Made by a program: the position numbers and the translations under genes. A stretch of DNA of 64,000 nucleotides from positions 26,520-90,519 of the forward strand of contig NZ_JAPKFL010000023.1 of NCBI RefSeq assembly GCF_026262575.1. Reading direction: 5' to 3'. The stretch's first letter is position 1. Every line of letters begins with the position of its first letter. Under the pieces are notes generated by a model. That model had not been told where the DNA came from, did not search any database, and saw only the letters and a list, made by a program, of their open reading frames with translations. The DNA comes from Streptomyces marinisediminis (GTDB lineage Bacteria > Actinomycetota > Actinomycetes > Streptomycetales > Streptomycetaceae). Of the stretch, positions 46,170 to 54,882 are shown piece by piece.

Positions 46170-46466
46170 ATGAGCACTCTTGAGCCCGAGCGCGGTACGG
46201 GTACCGGCACGCTCGTCGAGCCGACCCCGCAGGTGTCACACGGCGATGGCGACCACGAGCGCTTCGCGCACTACGTCCAGAAGGACAAGATCATGGCGAG
46301 CGCGCTCGACGGCACGCCCGTGGTCGCGCTGTGCGGCAAGGTCTGGGTGCCCGGGCGCGACCCGAAGAAGTACCCGGTGTGCCCGCTGTGCAAGGAGATC
46401 TACGAGTCGATGACCAGCGGCGGGGACCAGGGCGGCAAGGACGGCAAGGGCGGCGGCGGGAAGTAG
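46170..46466 (+). CDS. DUF3039 zinc-binding small protein
   Basis: This 98-residue protein has the conserved DUF3039 core: DHERFAHYVQKDKIMASAL, then GTPVVALCGKVWVPGRDP and YPVCPLCKEIYE, with three Cys able to bind zinc. The Gly/Lys tail is disordered. Its role is unknown. The ATG at 46170 follows a -10-like TACCCT (46156-46161) by 8 bases, so it is probably leaderless. Confidence 0.9.
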   Translation: MSTLEPERGTGTGTLVEPTPQVSHGDGDHERFAHYVQKDKIMASALDGTPVVALCGKVWVPGRDPKKYPVCPLCKEIYESMTSGGDQGGKDGKGGGGK

Positions 46467-46529
46467 CCCCGCGGCACGGGCGGGGCGGCCGGGTCCGCTC
46501 CGCCCGTCCCCCCGGCACCGCCTCGGCTC

Positions 46530-46565
46530 GGCGACGGCCCCGCGCTCCCGTGCGGGGCCGTCGCC
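46530..46565 (+). terminator. Terminator after the DUF3039 gene
   Basis: A perfect 14-bp stem (46530-46543 with 46552-46565) with an 8-base loop lies 64 bases after the stop. Confidence 0.7.
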
Positions 46566-46866
46566 CTGTCCGGCGGCCGCGTCACCGTCCCGGGTGACGT
46601 CCTCGGCCGACGGCCCGCGCCGCCGCCCCGCGTTCCGGCGGCGTCGCCCGTTCGCGTACCCGGCCGCGTCGCCCGCCCGCGGGTGCCGTCTCGGACGCCC
46701 GAGCGAGCGTGTCCCCACGATCGTGTGAGTGGCCGCGCGACGCGGCGGCCGTCCGCGCCCCGTCCTGCCAGGGTGGCGGGCGGCGCCAGGTACCAAAGGC
46801 GCGAACGGCCGCTTAACGGACGCACTGTTCGACCCCCCTTAGAGCCCGTCGTGAAATGTGCCAGAG

Positions 46867-46897
46867 TTGCCACGTCCGGGCTGTGAGCACGTACGGT
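46867..46897 (+). promoter_or_regulatory. Likely promoter of the molybdenum hydroxylase operon
   Basis: TTGCCA (46867-46872) and TACGGT (46892-46897) are separated by 19 bases and lie 37 bases before the first start codon. Confidence 0.45.
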
Positions 46898-46934
46898 ACG
46901 GCTGGGGCAGCCGGGCGACCGGGAAGGGGCTGGA

Positions 46935-47867
46935 TTGAGCACGCACGCACCGCCGCATGCGCCGCATGGTCCAGGAGTGACGCGTCCCGTCACCCTGCCG
47001 GCCACGCTTGACGAAGCCGTGGCGGCGCTCACCGCCATGCCCGCCGCCGTCCCCGTCGCGGGCGGCACCGACCTCATGGCCGCCGTCAACGCCGGGCAGT
47101 TGCGCCCCGCCGCCCTGGTCGGCCTCGGCCGCATCAGCGAGATCCGCGGCTGGGAGTACCGGGACGGCCACGGCATCCTCGGCGCCGGCCTCACCCACGC
47201 CCGCATGGGACGCCCCGACTTCGCCGCCCTCTTCCCCGCCCTGGCCGCCGCCGCCCGCGCCGCGGGCCCGCCGCAGACCCGCAACGCCGGGACCCTCGGC
47301 GGCAACGTCGTCACCGGCGCGCCCACCGGCGACACCCTGCCCGTGCTGGCCGCCCTGGAGGCCACCCTCATCGTCGCCGGTCCCGGCGGCGCCCGGCGCG
47401 AGACACCGGTCGGGCAGCTCCTCAGCGGCCGGGAGATGCTGCGGCCCGGCGAGGTCGTCGGCTACCTGCGCGTGCCGCTGCTGCACGCGCCGCAGACGTT
47501 CCTCAAGGCCACCGGGCGCACCGGCCCCGGCCGCGCCGTCGCCTCGGCCGCCGTCGTCCTGGACCCGGCCCGGCGCGGCGTGCGCTGCGCCATCGGCGCC
47601 GTCGCCCCGATGCCGCTGCGGCCGCTGGAGGCCGAGCAGTGGGCGGCGTCCCTCATCGACTGGTCGGCGGTCCGCGTGCGGGGCGCCGTCGCCCTGGCAC
47701 CGGAGGCGCTGTCCGCCTTCGGGGAGTACGTCGCCATGTCGTGCATCCCCGATCCCGCGCCCGACCCGGACACCGGCCGGCCCCCGGCCCATCCGCCCGC
47801 CGTCCTGCACCTGCGCCGCACCGTCGCGGCGCTGGCCCGCCGAGCACTGGGGAGGGCGCTCGCATGA
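46935..47867 (+). CDS. Xanthine dehydrogenase-family FAD-binding subunit
   Basis: This 310-residue medium subunit carries the FAD domain (AGGTDLMAAVNAG near 42-55 and RNAGTLGGNVVTGAPTGD near 118-135). It then has the CO-dehydrogenase flavoprotein C-terminal domain (residues about 180-300). It passes electrons from the iron-sulfur subunit to FAD. The TTG at 46935 has GGGAAGGGG 5-6 bases upstream. It is the first gene of a three-gene operon, and each junction overlaps by 4 bases. Confidence 0.9.
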   Translation: MSTHAPPHAPHGPGVTRPVTLPATLDEAVAALTAMPAAVPVAGGTDLMAAVNAGQLRPAALVGLGRISEIRGWEYRDGHGILGAGLTHARMGRPDFAALFPALAAAARAAGPPQTRNAGTLGGNVVTGAPTGDTLPVLAALEATLIVAGPGGARRETPVGQLLSGREMLRPGEVVGYLRVPLLHAPQTFLKATGRTGPGRAVASAAVVLDPARRGVRCAIGAVAPMPLRPLEAEQWAASLIDWSAVRVRGAVALAPEALSAFGEYVAMSCIPDPAPDPDTGRPPAHPPAVLHLRRTVAALARRALGRALA

Positions 47868-49267
47868 GCAACGACCCGCACGCCGACCCCTCGGCGCCGC
47901 CGCCCTCCGCGCCGCCCCACGGCGGGTGGGGCGGCGAGTACGACGGCGACGCGACCGCCTTCATCCAGCTCCCCCCGCAGGCCACCGAGGACCCCGGCCA
48001 GGCCACCGGCTACCCGGGCCTCAGCCCGCTGGCCGCGCCCGGCACCGGGCAGGGCTGGGAGCCGCCGGCCATACCGCCGCCCACCGCCGCGGCCACCACC
48101 GACCCGGCGGACACCGGCCAGTGGACGTTCCCCTTCGCCCCCGTCACCGACGAGCCGTCCCCGGGCCACGCGGCGCCGGGCGGCGACGCCTTCGCGGGCG
48201 GCGCCTTCGCGGGGGGTGCGTTCGCGGGGGGTGCGTTCGCGGGCGACGCCTTCGGGCTGCCGCCCGAACCGGCCGCGTCCCAGGACCCGGCCCCGGCTCC
48301 GCCCGGGCAGCTCGGGCAGGGCGCGGCGGCGGCGCTCGCCGGTTCCCACGAGGGACGGCTGCACGCGGACGCGGGCGTGGCCGAGCCCGAGGTGGGGGAG
48401 GCCTGGTCGCTGCCGCCCGCCGCCCCCGGCGAGGTGCCGGACGCGGCCGTGGGCTCCGGTTTCACGTCCGTCCCGGTGTCCGAGCCCGCCGCGCCGCCCG
48501 AGCCCGTCGCCCCCGCCGTGCCGCCCGCCCGCGCGGAGCCGGACGGCCACGCCTTCACCTCGCCCGGTGCCCCCGGGCAGGAGCGGGCGCACGAGCACAC
48601 GCCCGAGCAGGTGCCCGAGCCCGACCCGGCCTCCGTGGCCGCTGCGGAGGGCGGGCCCGCCCCCGCGCAGGCGCCCGAGCCCGCCGCCGCGCACGACGAA
48701 CACCCCCTGACCTCCTACACCCTGCGCGTCAACGGCACCGAGCGGCACCTCGTCGACGTCTGGCTCGGGGAGTCCCTGCTGTACGTGCTGCGCGAGCGGC
48801 TCGGCCTGGCCGGGGCCAAGGACGGCTGCGCGCAGGGCGAGTGCGGCGCCTGCTCGGTGCAGGTGGACGGCCGCCTCGTCGCCTCCTGCCTGGTGCCCGC
48901 GGCGCTGGCCGAGGGCAGCGAGATCCGCACCGTCGAGGGCCTGGCCGAGCAGGGCGCGCCCTGCGACGTGCAGCGGGCCCTGGCGGCGCGCACCGGCGTG
49001 CAGTGCGGTTTCTGCCTGCCCGGCATGGCGATGACCGTGCACGATCTGCTGGAGGCCAACCACGCCCCCACCGACCTCCAGGTGCGCACCGCCCTGTGCG
49101 GCAACCTGTGCCGCTGCTCCGGTTACCGCGGCGTGCTCGACGCCGTCCGGGAGGTGGCCGCGGCCCGCGCCGAGCAGTCCCGGCAGGCGGCGCCCAAGGA
49201 CCCGGCGGCGGGCGGCCCGCGCATCCCGCACCAGTCGGGGCCCAGTGACGAGGGAGGCACGCAGTGA
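47864..49267 (+). CDS. Xanthine dehydrogenase-family [2Fe-2S] subunit with very long disordered N-terminus
   Basis: This 467-residue protein is nearly three times the usual 160. The first 280 or so residues are Pro/Ala/Glu-rich with short repeats (AFAGG, four times near 109-128) and no predicted fold. The C-terminal 180 residues are the normal small subunit. They hold the plant-type cluster (CAQGECGACSVQVDGRLVASC) and the second cluster (QCGFCLPGM, then CGNLCRCSGY). The ATG at 47864 overlaps the FAD-subunit stop, and the whole extension stays in frame with strong third-position GC, so it is translated. The role of the extension is unknown. Confidence 0.9.
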   Translation: MSNDPHADPSAPPPSAPPHGGWGGEYDGDATAFIQLPPQATEDPGQATGYPGLSPLAAPGTGQGWEPPAIPPPTAAATTDPADTGQWTFPFAPVTDEPSPGHAAPGGDAFAGGAFAGGAFAGGAFAGDAFGLPPEPAASQDPAPAPPGQLGQGAAAALAGSHEGRLHADAGVAEPEVGEAWSLPPAAPGEVPDAAVGSGFTSVPVSEPAAPPEPVAPAVPPARAEPDGHAFTSPGAPGQERAHEHTPEQVPEPDPASVAAAEGGPAPAQAPEPAAAHDEHPLTSYTLRVNGTERHLVDVWLGESLLYVLRERLGLAGAKDGCAQGECGACSVQVDGRLVASCLVPAALAEGSEIRTVEGLAEQGAPCDVQRALAARTGVQCGFCLPGMAMTVHDLLEANHAPTDLQVRTALCGNLCRCSGYRGVLDAVREVAAARAEQSRQAAPKDPAAGGPRIPHQSGPSDEGGTQ

Positions 49268-51576
49268 CGTCCGGCGACGCGGCGACGGCCACCCCGCACG
49301 GCGGCGCCCCGCCGCCCCCGCCCCCGGCCGAGCGGACGCACGGCCTGGGCGCCTCCGTGCCGCCCGCGGACGCGCTGGCCAAGGCCCAGGGCACCTTCCC
49401 CTACGCCGCCGACCTGTGGGCCGAGGGCCTGCTGTGGGCCGCCGTGCTGCGCGCCCCGCACCCGCACGCCCGGATCGTCGCCGTCGACACCGAGCAGGCC
49501 GCCGCCATGCCCGGGGTGCGCGCCGTCGTCACCCACGCCGACGTGCCCGGTGACGCCAACCACGGCCGGGGCGTGGCCGACCGGCCCGCCTTCGCCCGGG
49601 ACGTGGTGCGCCACTACGGCGAGGCGATCGCCGCCGTCGCCGCCGACCACCCCGACACCGCGCGGCTCGCGGTCGCCGCCATCGCCGTCGAGTACGAGGT
49701 GCTGGAGCCCCTCACCGACCCCGAGCAGGCGTTCGAGGCCGAGCCGATCCACCCCGACGGCAACGTGCTCCGGCACCTGCCGCTGCGCTACGGGGACGCG
49801 GAGGCCACCGGCGAGGTCGTCGTCGAGGGGCTGTACCGCATCGGGCGGCAGGACCCGGCGCCGATCGGCACCGAGGCCGGCCTCGCGGTGCCCCGTCCCG
49901 ACGGCGGCGTCGAGCTCTACACCGCCTCCACCGACCCGCACACCGACCGCGACCGGGCCGCCGCCTGCTTCGGGCTGCCGCCCGAGCAGGTGAAGGTCGT
50001 CGTCACCGGCGTGCCCGGGGCCATGGCCGACCGCGAGGACCTCAGCTCGCAGATCCCGCTCGGCCTGCTGGCGCTGCGCACCGGCCGCCCCGTCAAGCTC
50101 ACCGCGGGCCGGGAGGACTCCTTCCTGGGCCACGGCCACCGGCACCCCACGCTGCTGCGCTACCGCCACCACGCCGACGCCGCGGGCAAGCTGGTCAAGG
50201 TCGAGGCCCAGATCCTCATGGACGGCGGCGCCTACGCCGACGGCTCCCACGAGGCGCTGGCCGCGGCGGTGGCGTTCGCCGCGGGCCCCTACGTCGTCCC
50301 GCACGCCGTCGTCGACGGCTGGGTGGTGCGCACCAACAACCCGCCCGCCGCGCACGTGCGCGGGGAGGGCGCGTTCCAGGTGTGCGCGGCCCACGAGGGC
50401 CAGATGGACAAGCTCGCCGCCACGCTCGGGCTCGACCCGGCCGAGCTGCGCGCCCGCAACGTCATGGCCACCGGCGACCTGCTGCCCACCGGACAGGCCG
50501 TCACCTGCCCCGCCCCCGTCGCCGAGCTCCTCGACGCGGTGCGCGAGGCGCCGCTGCCGCCGCTGCCCAAGGACAGCCCCGAGGAGGAGTGGCTGCTGCC
50601 CGGCGGGCCCGAGGGCGCGGGCGAGCCGGGCGCGGTGCGGCGCGGCGTCGGACACGCGCTGGGCATGGTGCACCTGCTCGGGGCGGAGGGCGCCGACGAG
50701 GTGTCCACGGCCACCGTGAAGGTCGACGGGCCGGTGGCCACGGTGCTGTGCGCCGCCGTCGAGACGGGGCAGGGCTTCGCCACGCTCGCCCGGCAGATCG
50801 TGCAGGAGGTCCTGGGCGTCGAGGAGGTGCACGTCGCACCCGTCGACACCGACCAGCCCCCGGCCGGACCCGGCGCCCGCGGCCGCCACACCTGGGTCTC
50901 GGCGGGCGCGGTGGAACGGGCCGCCAAGATGGTGCGCACCCAGCTCCTGCAGCCGCTGGCCGCCACCTTCGGCATGTCCACCGAGCTGCTGACCATCACC
51001 GACGGCAAGATCACCTCCTACGACGGCGTGCTGTCCACCACCGTGGCCGAGGCGCTGGACGGCAAGGAGCTGTGGGCCACCGCGCAGTGCCGCCCGCACC
51101 CCACGGAGCCGCTGGACGACACCGGCCAGGGGGACGCCTTCGTCGGCCTGGCCTTCGCCGCCGTCCGCGCGGTGGTGGACGTCGACGTCGAGCTCGGCTC
51201 CGTGCGCGTGGTCGAGCTGGCCGTCGCGCAGGACGTGGGCCGCGTGCTCAACCCCGCCCAGTGCCGCGCCCGTATCGAGGCGGGGCTGACGCAGGGGCTG
51301 GGCGCGGCGCTGACCGAGCACCTGCGCGTCGCCCGCGGCGTCGTCCGCCACCCCGACCTCACCGGCTACCCGCTGCCCACCGCGCTCGACGTGCCCGACC
51401 TGCGCGTGGTCCGGCTCGTGGAGGAGCGGGACGTGGTGGCGCCGTTCGGCGCGAAGTCGGTGAGCGCGGTGCCGCTCGTCGTCGCCCCGGCGGCGATCGC
51501 CTCCGCCGTGCGCGCCGCCACCGGCCGCCCGGTCAACCGCCTGCCCATCCGCCCCGCCGCGGTGGTGCCGGAGTAA
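49264..51576 (+). CDS. Xanthine dehydrogenase-family molybdopterin subunit, degenerate active site
   Basis: This 770-residue large subunit covers both the hammerhead domain (DALAKAQGTFPYAADLW) and the molybdopterin-binding domain (AAVETGQGFATLARQIVQEV keeps the GQG motif). The catalytic Glu normally in KGVGE near the C-terminus is replaced: the sequence reads AKSVSAVP. The GGGFGGK motif of the first half is VPGAMADRED. The enzyme may therefore not hydroxylate as xanthine oxidases do, or may be inactive or use another residue. The GTG at 49264 overlaps the preceding stop. It is the third gene of the operon. Confidence 0.87.
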   Translation: MTSGDAATATPHGGAPPPPPPAERTHGLGASVPPADALAKAQGTFPYAADLWAEGLLWAAVLRAPHPHARIVAVDTEQAAAMPGVRAVVTHADVPGDANHGRGVADRPAFARDVVRHYGEAIAAVAADHPDTARLAVAAIAVEYEVLEPLTDPEQAFEAEPIHPDGNVLRHLPLRYGDAEATGEVVVEGLYRIGRQDPAPIGTEAGLAVPRPDGGVELYTASTDPHTDRDRAAACFGLPPEQVKVVVTGVPGAMADREDLSSQIPLGLLALRTGRPVKLTAGREDSFLGHGHRHPTLLRYRHHADAAGKLVKVEAQILMDGGAYADGSHEALAAAVAFAAGPYVVPHAVVDGWVVRTNNPPAAHVRGEGAFQVCAAHEGQMDKLAATLGLDPAELRARNVMATGDLLPTGQAVTCPAPVAELLDAVREAPLPPLPKDSPEEEWLLPGGPEGAGEPGAVRRGVGHALGMVHLLGAEGADEVSTATVKVDGPVATVLCAAVETGQGFATLARQIVQEVLGVEEVHVAPVDTDQPPAGPGARGRHTWVSAGAVERAAKMVRTQLLQPLAATFGMSTELLTITDGKITSYDGVLSTTVAEALDGKELWATAQCRPHPTEPLDDTGQGDAFVGLAFAAVRAVVDVDVELGSVRVVELAVAQDVGRVLNPAQCRARIEAGLTQGLGAALTEHLRVARGVVRHPDLTGYPLPTALDVPDLRVVRLVEERDVVAPFGAKSVSAVPLVVAPAAIASAVRAATGRPVNRLPIRPAAVVPE

Positions 51577-51609
51577 CCGGAGTGGCCGGAGTAACCGGAG
51601 TGGCCGGAG
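51574..51609 (+). repeat. 18-bp direct repeat at the end of the operon
   Basis: Two identical copies of taaccggagtggccggag, the first beginning at the stop codon. It is a probable local duplication. Confidence 0.9.
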
Positions 51610-51670
51610 CAGGCCGTGCCGCCCCGCCCGGCCGGGAGCGCCGGGCCGGGGGTGCGGCTGCCCGGCGCGG

Positions 51671-52096
51671 TCACGGCGGCGGCGCGCCCGGCGCTCCGGC
51701 GGACTCCAGGGCGGCGGCCTCGCACGCCGGGGCCGCGTCGGGCGCCCGGCGTTCGGTGGCCTCGATGTACCTGCTGAGGGCCTGGCGGGAGCGGCGCAGG
51801 GTGTCGATCTGCTCGTCGAGGGCCCGCAGGCGGCCGCGGAGCACGTCCAGCAGCTCCGAGCACGGCTCCAGCTCCGGGTCCGCGCCGGTGGCACAGGGCA
51901 GGGTGTACGCGATCTGCTCGGTGGACAGCCCGGCCTGGAGCAGCTTGCGGATCTGCGCCACCGTCAGGACGGCGTCGTCGGTGTACTCGCGGTAGCCGCT
52001 GCTGCCGCGGGCGGGCCGGAGCAGGCCCTTGGCCTCGTAGTACCGCAGCAGGTGCGCCTGGATGCCGGTCCGTCGGCTCAACTCTCCGATCAACAC
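51671..52096 (-). CDS. MerR-family transcriptional regulator
   Basis: This 141-residue protein has an N-terminal winged helix (LIGELSRRTGIQAHLLRYYEAKGLL, then RGSSGYREYTDDAVLTVAQI), a long dimer helix (about 75-110) and a short variable end. Single Cys residues lie in YTLPCATG and ELEPCSELL. The GTG at 52096 is preceded by AAGGAGG at 8 bases; an ATG at 52120 is in frame but overlaps this ribosome site. It is divergent from the PPOX-fold gene and probably controls it through the dyad in between. Confidence 0.9.
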   Translation of the reverse strand: MLIGELSRRTGIQAHLLRYYEAKGLLRPARGSSGYREYTDDAVLTVAQIRKLLQAGLSTEQIAYTLPCATGADPELEPCSELLDVLRGRLRALDEQIDTLRRSRQALSRYIEATERRAPDAAPACEAAALESAGAPGAPPP

Positions 52097-52109
52097 GCCG
52101 CTTTCCTCC

Positions 52110-52141
52110 TTGACCTTCATACCGGTGTGAAGGTTGATGAT
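52110..52141 (+). promoter_or_regulatory. MerR-type promoter/operator of the PPOX gene
   Basis: TTGACC (52110-52115) and GATGAT (52136-52141) are 20 bases apart, the long spacing typical of MerR-activated promoters. Between them the dyad ACCTTCA (52113-52119) and TGAAGGT (52128-52134) is separated by 8 bases. The ATG at 52148 is 6 bases after the -10 box, so the message is leaderless. Confidence 0.65.
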
Positions 52142-52147
52142 CCTGCC

Positions 52148-52579
52148 ATGACGGCAACACCCTTCAACCCGCACGCGCTGCTCGCGGCCAGCCGGATCGG
52201 TGCCCTCGCGACGATCAAGTCGGACGGCCGGGCCCAGCTCTCCCCCGTCGAGCCGTTCTACGACCAGGAGGCCGGTGTCATCCTCGTCTCGACGAGCTAC
52301 GGCACGGCCAAGACGGCGAACCTGCGCCGGGACCCGCGCGCCTCGCTCATGGTGACCAGCGCGGACAACTGGTCCTGGGCCACCGCCGAGGGCAAGGTCA
52401 CGCTCGCCGGCCCGGGGACCGACCCGCACGGCCCCGAGGTCCAGGCGCTGGTCGACTACTACCGCACCGCCGCCGGCGAGCACCCGGACTGGGACGAGTA
52501 CCGGTCGGTGATGGTGGCCGAACGCAGGATGCTCATCACCATGACCGTCGACCACGTCTACGGCGCCCGGGTGGCCTGA
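52148..52579 (+). CDS. PPOX-class flavin or F420-dependent oxidoreductase
   Basis: This 143-residue protein has the split-barrel pyridoxamine-phosphate-oxidase fold: ALLAASRIGALATIKSDGRAQLSPVEPFYD, VSTSYGTAKTANLRRDPRASLMV and the C-terminal RMLITMTVDHVYGARV. Members reduce small substrates with FMN or F420; the substrate is not known. It is divergent from the MerR gene, with leaderless expression under a MerR-type promoter. Confidence 0.88.
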   Translation: MTATPFNPHALLAASRIGALATIKSDGRAQLSPVEPFYDQEAGVILVSTSYGTAKTANLRRDPRASLMVTSADNWSWATAEGKVTLAGPGTDPHGPEVQALVDYYRTAAGEHPDWDEYRSVMVAERRMLITMTVDHVYGARVA

Positions 52580-52950
52580 CGCCGCCTCGGCGCACCGAGC
52601 GCCCCGGCGGTGCCGAGCCGCTCGTGGCGCCCGCCGGTCCTCGTGGTGCCGGGCGGCGCCTCGTGGTGCCGAGGCGGCGCCCTGGGGGTGCCGAGGCGCC
52701 GTCCTGGGGGTGCCGCCCGGCGTCCCAGGAAGGTTTCCGACGGCGCCCTCGCGGTGTCCGTCGGCGCCCCGGGGCGCCGACGGGTCCGCACCGCGGCCCA
52801 CGCGCCCCACGCGGCCGACGGCGTGGCCGAAACGGCCTCTGACGGTGTGCCACGGACGGCGCGTCACGGGCGCGGGCCTCGCCGGCGTGGCACACCGCCG
52901 TGCCGGCGAGGGCCCCGGCGTTCGGTGTCGCCGGGGCGGCCGGGGCCGGT
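52580..52950. other. Intergenic region between convergent genes, imperfect repeats
   Basis: The 371 bases hold no supported gene. Imperfect repeats of ctcgtggtgccg lie near 52640-52700. A probable terminator for both flanking genes lies at 52877-52911. Confidence 0.6.
52877..52911. terminator. Hairpin between PPOX and aminotransferase genes
   Basis: A 10-bp stem CCTCGCCGGC with GCCGGCGAGG (52877-52886 with 52902-52911) and a 15-base loop that can pair further. Confidence 0.55.
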
Positions 52951-54531
52951 TCAGCCGTTGAGCAGGGTCTCCCCGTCCTGGGCCTGGAGCGCGGCGATCA
53001 GGCCCCGCAGCCCGGCCTCGGTCTGGTCGATCTCGGCGTCGGTGAGGTGCACGGACGGCTCGAACCGCAGCGTGTTCGTGGCGCTCGCGGTGGGGAAGAC
53101 CCGCAGTGAGTGGACCCGCAGGAGGTAGCCGGAGAGCAGGTAGCCCAGCAGCCCGGCCCGCGACTGCTCCGCGATGATCTCGGAGGGGGAGTCGGACTGG
53201 TCGTGGAACTCCAGGCCCGCCATCAGGCCCCTGCCGCGCACGTCCTTGACCAGTGAGCCGAACTCCTTGCGCAGCCCCTCCAACATCGCCAGCAGCCGGT
53301 TTCCCCGCTCCTCGGCCATCCGGTAGGCCGCGCCCCCGTCGGCCTCCAGCATGCTGACCGTCTTGCCCGCGATGAGGGTGGAGAAGCTGTCCTTGGCGTA
53401 CGTGGAGCTGTGGACGAGCTCGAACTCGCTGCGGTACCGCGACTGGCGCACCAGCGTCAGCGCGGCCTTGGCGATGCCGCCGCCCAGGCTCTTGGCCAGG
53501 GTGATGTAGTCGCCCTGGAGGCCGACGTGCGAGGAGGCGAAGAAGGCGCCCGAGCGCCCCATGCCGCTCTGCACCTCGTCCACGACGATGGGGCAGTCGA
53601 TCCGCGCGCACGCCTCCTGGATGCGCTGGACGGTCTCCCGGTCGAACACCCGGATGCCGGCCTCGCCCTGGATGGGCTCCAGGACGAACGCGCCGATGAC
53701 CGGCAGGTCGCGCTCGACCACCCGCACGACACCGTCCTCGACCACGAGGTCGAGCAGCGTCCTGCGCTCCGCCTCGATGGCCTCCGCCACGGCCTCCGGG
53801 CGCTCCAGCGACACGAACCGGCACTGGGCGGCCAGGGCGCTGAAGGGGGTGCGGAAGCCCACGTTGTGGGTGAACTGCACGCTGCCGACCAGCTTGCCGT
53901 GGAAGGAGCCCTCCGGGGCCAGGAACACCGGCGGGGTGGCCGCCCGCTCCGCGTTGGCGGCGCGGAGGGCGGCGGCCAGGCGGTCGAAGTCGGCGCCCTG
54001 GGGCACGTCGTCGCCGAGCACGGCGGACAGGGCCTCCGGGGCCGGCCGGGCGCCCGCCCGCACCGCGGCACCGGCCTCCTCGACGTGGGCCTCGATCTCC
54101 TCCCGGAGCGCGGCCAGCTTCATCACCCGGTCGAGTTCGGCGTGCTTGATCGCCACCTCGACGGCCTCCGCGCCGCTGTTGGCGAAGATCGCCGAATAGG
54201 GCTCGGAAACATCGAATTCCCGGTGGATGATGGTGTTGATCTGCCAGGCGAGGTCGTTGGCGTACGGGTGCCGGGAGAACTGGGCGTGCACCGGCGTTCC
54301 GGCGTCGAGCAGTGACTTCGCGTAGGCCACGAGCTCGGGGTTGTTGTGTCCCAGGACGACTGATCCGTAGCCGCCGACGAGATCGAGTACCGGTATCTCG
54401 TCTCCCGCCGCGTTCCGGTAGAACAGGGTGTTTCCCTGGGCGCGGACGTACTCGACGCCGAGCCCAAGCGTGGACAGCCAGCCGGCCAGGTGCGGTTCAG
54501 CGAGTTCTGCCTTTTCGACCACCGGGTTCAT
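52951..54531 (-). CDS. Class III PLP-dependent aminotransferase, probably part of the polyketide cluster
   Basis: This 526-residue protein has the fold-type I core: NSGAEAVEVAIKHA (PLP phosphate site), PEGSFHGKLVGS, VDEVQSGMGRSG and Lys347 in LAKSLGGG, the Schiff-base Lys. It is 70-100 residues longer than most family members. An insertion lies near residues 140-205, just after the PLP phosphate loop (LREEIEAHVEEAG, then PQGADFDRLAAALRAAN). It would transfer an amino group to an aldehyde or keto carbon. The ATG at 54531 has AGGGCGGAG just upstream. It is divergent from the polyketide synthase gene, so a role in making an aminated starter or amino polyketide is likely but not shown. Confidence 0.88.
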   Translation of the reverse strand: MNPVVEKAELAEPHLAGWLSTLGLGVEYVRAQGNTLFYRNAAGDEIPVLDLVGGYGSVVLGHNNPELVAYAKSLLDAGTPVHAQFSRHPYANDLAWQINTIIHREFDVSEPYSAIFANSGAEAVEVAIKHAELDRVMKLAALREEIEAHVEEAGAAVRAGARPAPEALSAVLGDDVPQGADFDRLAAALRAANAERAATPPVFLAPEGSFHGKLVGSVQFTHNVGFRTPFSALAAQCRFVSLERPEAVAEAIEAERRTLLDLVVEDGVVRVVERDLPVIGAFVLEPIQGEAGIRVFDRETVQRIQEACARIDCPIVVDEVQSGMGRSGAFFASSHVGLQGDYITLAKSLGGGIAKAALTLVRQSRYRSEFELVHSSTYAKDSFSTLIAGKTVSMLEADGGAAYRMAEERGNRLLAMLEGLRKEFGSLVKDVRGRGLMAGLEFHDQSDSPSEIIAEQSRAGLLGYLLSGYLLRVHSLRVFPTASATNTLRFEPSVHLTDAEIDQTEAGLRGLIAALQAQDGETLLNG

Positions 54532-54882
54532 CTCCGCCCTCTATCCGATAGGTGCCGCATGACTCCGTGCTGCCCGGCGGACTCTAGCATTTCGGTGCGG
54601 CCCCGGAACTATGGACAGTAATGGTGTGGTAACTCCTTGGTCTCCGGTGATTCCGAGGTGGTTCTGTGCCGCGTCTGACCCCTTCTTCCCAGGTGGCGCC
54701 GCATCACTCGTGATCATTCCGTGGCGGCTCGCGGTAACCGGCTGATAAATGCGTCGAGCGAGCGGGTGATTGCCGGATCGTGACCATTTTCGTGGAAATC
54801 CGCAGGCGCTTGCCGTTACCTTCGAGCAGCGCATGATCGTTATCCGAGGCGATTTCCGGCAAGGGAAGGGCAGCCGCGCGAC
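54532..54882. promoter_or_regulatory. Divergent control region between aminotransferase and polyketide synthase
   Basis: The 351 bases are clearly less GC-rich than their surroundings and contain no gene. ATCACTCGTGAT (54703-54714) is a 12-base palindrome and a possible regulator site. TTGCCG (54810-54815) and CATGAT (54832-54837) with 16-base spacing are a candidate promoter for the synthase. AAGGGAAGGG (54861-54870) is its ribosome site. Confidence 0.45.

Larger units (their letters stand above)
46467..46934. other. Intergenic region before the molybdenum hydroxylase operon
   Basis: The 468 bases hold the DUF3039 terminator (46530-46565), about 300 bases without any supported gene, and the operon promoter near 46867-46897. 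Confidence 0.55.
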
